Shown piece by piece: positions 7,961 through 11,685 of a stretch of 11,685 nt of DNA. The stretch's first letter is position 1; the number at the start of each line of letters is the position of its first letter. The notes below the pieces were generated by a model. The model saw only the letters and a list, made by a program, of their open reading frames with translations. It was not told the origin of the DNA and did not search any database. Made by a program: the position numbers and the translations under genes. Origin of the DNA: Candidatus Omnitrophota bacterium (lineage in GTDB: Bacteria; Hinthialibacterota; Hinthialibacteria; Hinthialibacterales; JAKPRU01); the NCBI GenBank assembly GCA_029557025.1, contig JAKPRU010000339.1, forward strand, positions 1 through 11,685, written 5' to 3'.

Positions 7961-8012
7961 CGAAATCGATATACGACAAACGTACACGTATCACGATTTC
8001 GTAAGATTTGTC
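7961..8012. repeat. Interleaved inverted repeats in the control region
   Basis: CGAAATCG (7961-7968) is mirrored by CGATTTCG (7994-8001), and GACAAA (7975-7980) is mirrored by TTTGTC (8007-8012). A smaller pair, ACGT/ACGT around AC, lies at 7980-7989. The arms are interleaved, not nested, so together they would not make one hairpin; they could be half-sites for a dimeric regulator. In short AT-rich DNA some such pairs arise by chance. Confidence 0.3.
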
Positions 8013-8115
8013 AATGGGAATACCCCAATAGTCCCTAAAATAATCATGTATAATATACTGATATTATTAGATTTAGGAAAATTTTCTGTTAAAGGGAAAA
8101 ATCCGACGTTTTTTC

Positions 8116-8144
8116 TTGACAAAATCAACATTCAGCAATAGACT
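8116..8144 (+). promoter_or_regulatory. Sigma70-type promoter of the prepilin pair
   Basis: TTGACA (8116-8121, perfect -35) is followed after exactly 17 bp by TAGACT (8139-8144, 4 of 6 -10 bases). AT-rich DNA with a T-run lies just upstream. Transcription would start near 8151, giving a leader of about 45 nt to the GTG at 8196. The leader contains a small GACC/GGTC hairpin (8165-8177) and the ribosome binding site CAGGAG (8182-8187). Confidence 0.75.
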
Positions 8145-8156
8145 GGAACCAGTCTA
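8139..8156. promoter_or_regulatory. 18-bp palindromic operator overlapping the -10
   Basis: TAGACTGG (8139-8146) and CCAGTCTA (8149-8156) are perfect inverted arms separated by AA. The palindrome covers the whole -10 hexamer and the predicted start of transcription, the classic place for a repressor. The adjacent LacI-family gene is the obvious candidate binder. However, many LacI-family operators have a central CG, which this one lacks, so another regulator is possible. No second copy was found in the window. Confidence 0.65.
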
Positions 8157-8195
8157 CAAAATGAGACCCGCAAGGTCGGTTCAGGAGTTTCACAG

Positions 8196-8765
8196 GTGAC
8201 CAAAACACTCAACATCCTCCGTGGTTTCACTCTCATCGAACTGCTGATTGTGGTGGCTATCATCGGGATACTGGCCGCAATCGCCGTGCCGAATTTTCTG
8301 AATGCACAGGTCCGCGCGAAGGTGTCACGGTGCTACGCCGACCAGCGTGCTATTGCCATGGCTTTCGAGATGTATAAAGCCGACAACAATGCCTACCCGC
8401 CGCTCGCAGTACCCTCCCGGTTCATGAGCTGGAATGGGTGGTGGATCGACGGCTGTTTCTACCTCACTACTCCGGTTTCCTATATCAACGCCGCCGGCAC
8501 TCGGGATCCATTTGGAAAACCGGAAGAATTCTCCGCAACAGATGTTTATCAGACCAATTCTTACATTCACTACGACCTGACCACGCTGCATCCCGCCTAT
8601 GTTTCCCGAGGTCTGTATTATCTGCTTCTCAGTTTCGGACCGGCCAAAAAACAGGTCACCGAGCCTGAATGGGGATTCGTTCCGTATGAGATGAGCAATG
8701 GTGTGGTCAGTCTGGGGCAGATTATGTATTATGGTCCGGGGGGAACTTTGGCTTTCCGCATGTGA
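8196..8765 (+). CDS. Type IV prepilin-like (GspG-like pseudopilin) protein, first of a pair
   Basis: The 189-residue product has a class III signal: a 10-residue leader ending in G10, then FTLIELLIVV with the conserved Glu at +5 and a hydrophobic helix (11-33), so prepilin peptidase should cleave and methylate it for assembly into an inner-membrane-anchored fibre. The DNNAYPP (63-69) block, TRDPFGKP (102-109) and SFGPAKK (146-152) recall the GspG major pseudopilin elements (GxYP, DPWGNP, S.G.D). The start is GTG, supported by CAGGAG 8 bp upstream. It has exactly two mature cysteines, C46 and C87, which the neighbouring paralogue lacks, so a disulfide is possible. No pilus or T2SS assembly genes are nearby. 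It may be a surface or secretion fibre subunit; its binding partner is unknown. Confidence 0.85.
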   Translation: MTKTLNILRGFTLIELLIVVAIIGILAAIAVPNFLNAQVRAKVSRCYADQRAIAMAFEMYKADNNAYPPLAVPSRFMSWNGWWIDGCFYLTTPVSYINAAGTRDPFGKPEEFSATDVYQTNSYIHYDLTTLHPAYVSRGLYYLLLSFGPAKKQVTEPEWGFVPYEMSNGVVSLGQIMYYGPGGTLAFRM

Positions 8766-8784
8766 TGTTTTAGGAGATTCTTGG

Positions 8785-9426
8785 ATGTCGTCGAATTCGG
8801 CAAGTGTTGGACGATTTGCGATGAAAACGCAGAAGGCACAAGGATTGGACGACAGAAAGGTGGTTGGCGGGTTTACCCTGATCGAACTGTTGATTGTTGT
8901 GGCGATCATCGGCATCCTGACTGCTATTGCCGTGCCGAATTTCCTGGATGCCCAGATTCGCAGTAAGGTGTCTCGCGTTCGGGCCGATCACCACGCGCTT
9001 GCCATAGCGTTCGAATCGTATCATGTGGACCACAACGCCTATCCGCCAATCGCAGTTCCCCCACGGTTTGTCATTTTCACCGGCTGGTGGCTGGATGGAA
9101 CCTATCAGCTTACCACCCCGGTGGATTACATCAACACGGCAAGCACGCGGGATCCATTTCCCAAACCGGACCGTTGGCCTCAAACAGACCCGTATCAAAC
9201 CAACTCTTATGTGCATTATGATCTGACCAATCCCATCATGTACCGCGGGTATGTCAAAAAAAATATGTATTATATGTTGAACAGTTTCGGCCCGGGCAAG
9301 GATATCGCGGACGAGGGACTACCCTGGGGATTTGTCCCGTACGATTCGACAAACGGCCTTGTCAGCATCGGCCATATCATGTACTACGGTCCCGCCGGAA
9401 CGCTGTACTTTTATGCAGGACCGTAG
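8785..9426 (+). CDS. Type IV prepilin-like (GspG-like pseudopilin) protein, second of a pair
   Basis: The 213-residue product is a close paralogue of the preceding gene: 31 of the first 35 residues after the cleavage site are identical, and NAYPP (84-88), GWWLDG (100-105), TTPV.YIN, TRDPF.KP (121-128), YQTNSY.HYDLT and the C-terminal IMYYGP.GTL are shared. Cleavage should fall between G29 and F30. The ATG at 8785 has AGGAG 8 bp upstream, giving a 29-residue leader that is long for this class; an internal ATG at 8821 would give 17 residues but lacks a ribosome binding site. The gap to the first prepilin is 19 bp, so they are probably one transcript. There is no cysteine in the mature part. It converges on the M24 gene with a 20-bp gap and no clear terminator. 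Confidence 0.85.
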   Translation: MSSNSASVGRFAMKTQKAQGLDDRKVVGGFTLIELLIVVAIIGILTAIAVPNFLDAQIRSKVSRVRADHHALAIAFESYHVDHNAYPPIAVPPRFVIFTGWWLDGTYQLTTPVDYINTASTRDPFPKPDRWPQTDPYQTNSYVHYDLTNPIMYRGYVKKNMYYMLNSFGPGKDIADEGLPWGFVPYDSTNGLVSIGHIMYYGPAGTLYFYAGP

Positions 9427-9446
9427 GGCGATACCGCGCCGCGTGC

Positions 9447-10709
9447 TCAGGAAACGGGAATCACCATGAGTTCCCGGTACGGAAACGTGCAGAGATTCTC
9501 GAAACCGTTTTCCGTCACAATGCCGCAGTTCTCCACCAGGAAACAGCCGTATTCCTTCAGCTCAAGATAAAACTCCAGAACCGGTGTCATGCCGATTTCG
9601 AATTGATCCTCACTGTGCGGATTGATGAACGGATATTCGTGAACGTCGAGTCCGGTTCCATGTCCGCAAAATCCCATTGCGAAACACAGGTTGTATTTCT
9701 CCAGGAAGTGAGTGCATTCCCAGAAGAGGTCCGCCGCCCGGCGGCCCGGCTCGACCCTGCCGATCGCCCACTCCATCGCCTGCATGACAATGTCATAGAC
9801 TTCGCGGAATCCGTCGGGCGGAGATCCCAAGCACACCACGCGTCCGTAATCGGTTTGGTAGTCCTGTGTCGCAATGCACAGGTCGAATGTCCCGATCTGG
9901 CCGGCTTCAATCGGCTTGTCCGGCGGGGGAGAATCGGCAATATCCGGCGAAGCAAAACAGATATGATTCGCCAGAAAAGTCCCGCCCCGACTGTAGATTT
10001 CCTGCAGCTGCCGCAGAAAAATGCTGCGGGGCGTGTCGCCCGGTCGAATCGAGGGAATCACCGCTTCATAAACCTGGGTTGCAACCCGAAATGCCTCCCG
10101 GAGGCGACGGATCTCTTCCGGCGTCTTGATTGCGCGAATCCGCAACAGAAGATCCCACACATCCACCCATTCCACATGCGGCAAGGCGTTACGAAGCCTG
10201 TCAAAAACACTGTGACTGACCTGATTCAACTCAATCCCTATCCTTCCGCGCTCATACCCGGACTCGAGGATCGCCTGAACAAGAACATCCGTTGCCGTTT
10301 TCTGCCAGGATGGTTCAAAGTTGGTGCACCGGGTTTCGGATGGCCGATACTTGCCTCCCCGGTAATACCCATATACAACATCCGCCCAAGTTCCCTGCCT
10401 GGAAACAGCCTCCAGGCGATGGTTGTACTCCAAGAGGAAAATGTCCTTGTCCGGGTCCGCCGGGAATCCCCCATACACTACATAATCCCATCCTTCGTAT
10501 TCCATCTGCATAAAGTGCAGAATAGCCGAATCCCAATGCCACGTGCTTGTAAAATGTCCGGTGAGATATCCGACGTTCGTTTTGGACCGGGCTACAATCA
10601 GATCGATACCGTTTTGTTGCATCGCTTGCCGCAAGCGCGGTTCATCGCAGACCCGTTGATTCTGAGGTGTTGTGGTTTCAAGGCGAAGAAAGTTTTCCTG
10701 GCGGTGCAT
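9447..10709 (-). CDS. M24-family metallopeptidase (Xaa-Pro peptidase/creatinase-like)
   Basis: The 420-residue protein has a creatinase-type N-terminal domain (about 15-190) and a pita-bread catalytic domain (about 195-415). All five metal ligands of M24 peptidases can be assigned: D276 (TFDLCI), D287 (QTDYGR), H350 (CGHGTGLDVHE), E379 (TPVLEF) and E393 (LVENCG); H357 corresponds to the second catalytic histidine. This suggests an active dinuclear-metal hydrolase cleaving X-Pro bonds, although creatinase-like members act on other C-N bonds. The frame is open to 10766, but the ATG at 10709 is chosen: GGAGG lies 7 bp before it and it shares one base with the SDR stop (TGATG). No signal peptide, so cytoplasmic. 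It is co-transcribed with the SDR gene. Its physiological substrate is unknown. Confidence 0.88.
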   Translation of the reverse strand: MHRQENFLRLETTTPQNQRVCDEPRLRQAMQQNGIDLIVARSKTNVGYLTGHFTSTWHWDSAILHFMQMEYEGWDYVVYGGFPADPDKDIFLLEYNHRLEAVSRQGTWADVVYGYYRGGKYRPSETRCTNFEPSWQKTATDVLVQAILESGYERGRIGIELNQVSHSVFDRLRNALPHVEWVDVWDLLLRIRAIKTPEEIRRLREAFRVATQVYEAVIPSIRPGDTPRSIFLRQLQEIYSRGGTFLANHICFASPDIADSPPPDKPIEAGQIGTFDLCIATQDYQTDYGRVVCLGSPPDGFREVYDIVMQAMEWAIGRVEPGRRAADLFWECTHFLEKYNLCFAMGFCGHGTGLDVHEYPFINPHSEDQFEIGMTPVLEFYLELKEYGCFLVENCGIVTENGFENLCTFPYRELMVIPVS

Positions 10710-11635
10710 CAGCGGGCCTCCGCCGGCTTCAAACTGTCCATGATCGTATGAACACGGTGATACCATTCTTCCAAAGATCCTTCCGGAAACTCACGGTCTT
10801 TCCAGGAGCGCTTCGGCTGCCAACCCAGTAGACGTTTGGCCTTGCTGTTATCATAAAGGGAATGCCCGCCGGGACGCAAAAAACGATCATGGTTTCGGAT
10901 TTCTCGAATATCATAGAAATAACGCACCAGATAGCCGAAATAGTCGTTACAGTAAAACATATCGTCCGCCGTCAGATTGAAAACCTCATGCAACAGTGAA
11001 TTGTTTTGCAGTGCGAGTTCCATTGCATCGACAACGTCCCGATAATCTACATAGCCGTAACAGAGTTCCAGGCAATAGTATTGCATCGGCGGTTTCGGCA
11101 TCAGTACGGGGCCGAAACGGAAACAGAATGTCGGAATGCCGAATACGTAAGAGAATCCCTGGCACATTTTTTCGCTCAACCACTTGCTGTATCCATACAT
11201 GGCCCAGATGTCGTGTCCCCAGGATTCCGGGCCGACAGGATGATCCTCATCAATCGGGAGGTAGGTCACCCAGGGAAGATGATCGATTTTCGCAACACCC
11301 TGTGCAAACACGGAACTGGCCACAAGGACTTTCTTAACCCCCGATTTCTGGGCCTGGTCTAACAGGTTATATAAGCCTGCAATATTGACATCGATATGCT
11401 CTTTAGGGGTAATGTCCGGCTTCGTATTGATATAAGCGACAGCCAGGTGGATGAGAACGTCTTTTCCTTCGAGCAATTGGGCAGCGTCCTCCGGTTTTGT
11501 CAGATCGCCGCGCATGACCGTTGGGTCATCGCCAATGCCCGGCAGGTCAAACAACGTGAATTCATGTTTGTCGGAGAGCAAATCGCGGGTAGCCCGGGCG
11601 ACTCCTCCCGCTCCTCCGGTGATGGCTATCTTCAT
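10709..11635 (-). CDS. NAD(P)-dependent epimerase/dehydratase (extended SDR)
   Basis: The 308-residue protein starts with MKIAITGGAGGVA; the TGGAGGVA at 6-13 is the Rossmann TGxxGxxG dinucleotide-binding motif. GDL (43-45) and the VASSVF block (105-110) with the active-site serine follow, and Y147 and K151 in YGYSK form the catalytic YxxxK. The C-terminal part includes LGWQPKRS (270-277), a substrate-domain block typical of nucleotide-sugar epimerases. Family members epimerise, dehydrate or oxidise sugars or nucleotide sugars; the specific substrate cannot be assigned. The ATG has GGAGG about 10 bp upstream. It is followed directly by the M24 gene (TGATG), and the stop of a possible upstream gene overlaps its start as ATGA. 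Both features suggest an operon that extends beyond the window. Confidence 0.85.
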   Translation of the reverse strand: MKIAITGGAGGVARATRDLLSDKHEFTLFDLPGIGDDPTVMRGDLTKPEDAAQLLEGKDVLIHLAVAYINTKPDITPKEHIDVNIAGLYNLLDQAQKSGVKKVLVASSVFAQGVAKIDHLPWVTYLPIDEDHPVGPESWGHDIWAMYGYSKWLSEKMCQGFSYVFGIPTFCFRFGPVLMPKPPMQYYCLELCYGYVDYRDVVDAMELALQNNSLLHEVFNLTADDMFYCNDYFGYLVRYFYDIREIRNHDRFLRPGGHSLYDNSKAKRLLGWQPKRSWKDREFPEGSLEEWYHRVHTIMDSLKPAEAR

Positions 11636-11685
11636 GGCTTTTTCCTCCGAAGCATGGGCAAGACGGCTATTTGTAAGCCGGCTGA
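11632..11685 (-). CDS. Possible 3' end of an upstream gene
   Basis: Read on the minus strand from the window edge, one frame stays open for 17 residues, ending LPMLRRKKP, and stops at a TGA that overlaps the SDR start in an ATGA. ATGA overlaps occur twice elsewhere in this window, so this is plausible as the tail of a co-transcribed gene. A basic tail after a hydrophobic stretch would fit a membrane protein. A competing frame ends at TAG (11669-11667) with QPAYK, leaving a 31-bp gap. Too short to identify or to choose between them. Confidence 0.3.
   Translation of the reverse strand, partial: SAGLQIAVLPMLRRKKP

Larger units (their letters stand above)
7705..8195. other. Divergent intergenic control region
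   Basis: This 491-bp stretch separates the lacI-led operon (minus strand) from the prepilin pair (plus strand). The half near the prepilins is AT-rich, especially 8030-8140, with hairpin-like AT repeats such as AATAT/ATATT around 8052-8066 that could bend DNA or act as UP-type sequence. It holds a good plus-strand promoter with an overlapping palindrome, two weaker minus-strand promoter candidates and several inverted repeats, listed separately. I see no gene in it: the short open frames lack ribosome binding sites and recognisable domains. Confidence 0.7.

Noticed and set aside
9455..9476. Inverted repeat CGGGAA/TTCCCG with a 10-base loop between the convergent prepilin and M24 genes.
   Set aside because: It lies inside M24 codons, the stem is only 6 bp and no T-run follows on either strand, so I do not call it a terminator.
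1..11685. CRISPR arrays, tRNA or rRNA genes, and riboswitches.
   Set aside because: I saw no regularly spaced direct repeats, no tRNA-like cloverleaf with a proper CCA end, and no known riboswitch core in the leaders.

Overview
The window is bacterial: tightly packed genes, Shine-Dalgarno sequences of the AGGAGG type, ATGA stop/start overlaps and a sigma70-like promoter. An exported glycosidase with a Sec signal peptide, type IV prepilin-like proteins and a sodium/solute symporter point to a Gram-negative heterotroph that degrades polysaccharides. GspG-like prepilins with an N-terminus of the form FTLIELLIVVAIIGIL...AVPNFL.AQ and a D.NAYPP block are, from memory, common in Sumerlaeota, Hydrogenedentota, Lentisphaerota and similar lineages. 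I suggest that group at low confidence; no marker gene is present to settle it.

Layout. (1) Positions 1-430 are a gene-poor, decayed edge: the last codons of a plus-strand gene, a nested inverted repeat, and a recognisable C-terminal fragment of an IS66-family transposase. (2) Positions 431-7704 are a minus-strand cluster, in transcription order: a LacI-family repressor, an SSS-family Na+/solute symporter, a PLP-dependent class I/II aminotransferase, an acetamidase/formamidase-family hydrolase, and a secreted clan GH-D-like glycosidase. The symporter/aminotransferase and aminotransferase/amidase junctions are 4-bp ATGA overlaps, and the other gaps are 29-44 bp, so this looks like one operon led by its own regulator. 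(3) Positions 7705-8195 are a divergent control region. On the plus strand it has a strong promoter (TTGACA, 17 bp, TAGACT) whose -10 lies inside an 18-bp inverted repeat that looks like an operator. (4) Positions 8196-9426 hold two tandem paralogous GspG-like prepilins. (5) Positions 9447-11685 are a second minus-strand operon: possibly the tail of an upstream gene, an extended SDR (NAD-dependent epimerase/dehydratase type), and an M24-family metallopeptidase/creatinase homologue whose start overlaps the SDR stop by one base.

How they may work together (inference): the exported glycosidase releases a sugar or glycoconjugate and the symporter imports it. The amidase and aminotransferase suggest that the imported compound carries an amide or amine group, rather than being a plain sugar. 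The LacI protein would sense a related ligand and could also control the divergent prepilin pair through the palindrome. That would couple a surface or secretion fibre to the catabolic operon, and it is the most interesting idea in this window. No T2SS/T4P assembly genes, RNA genes or CRISPR arrays were seen.
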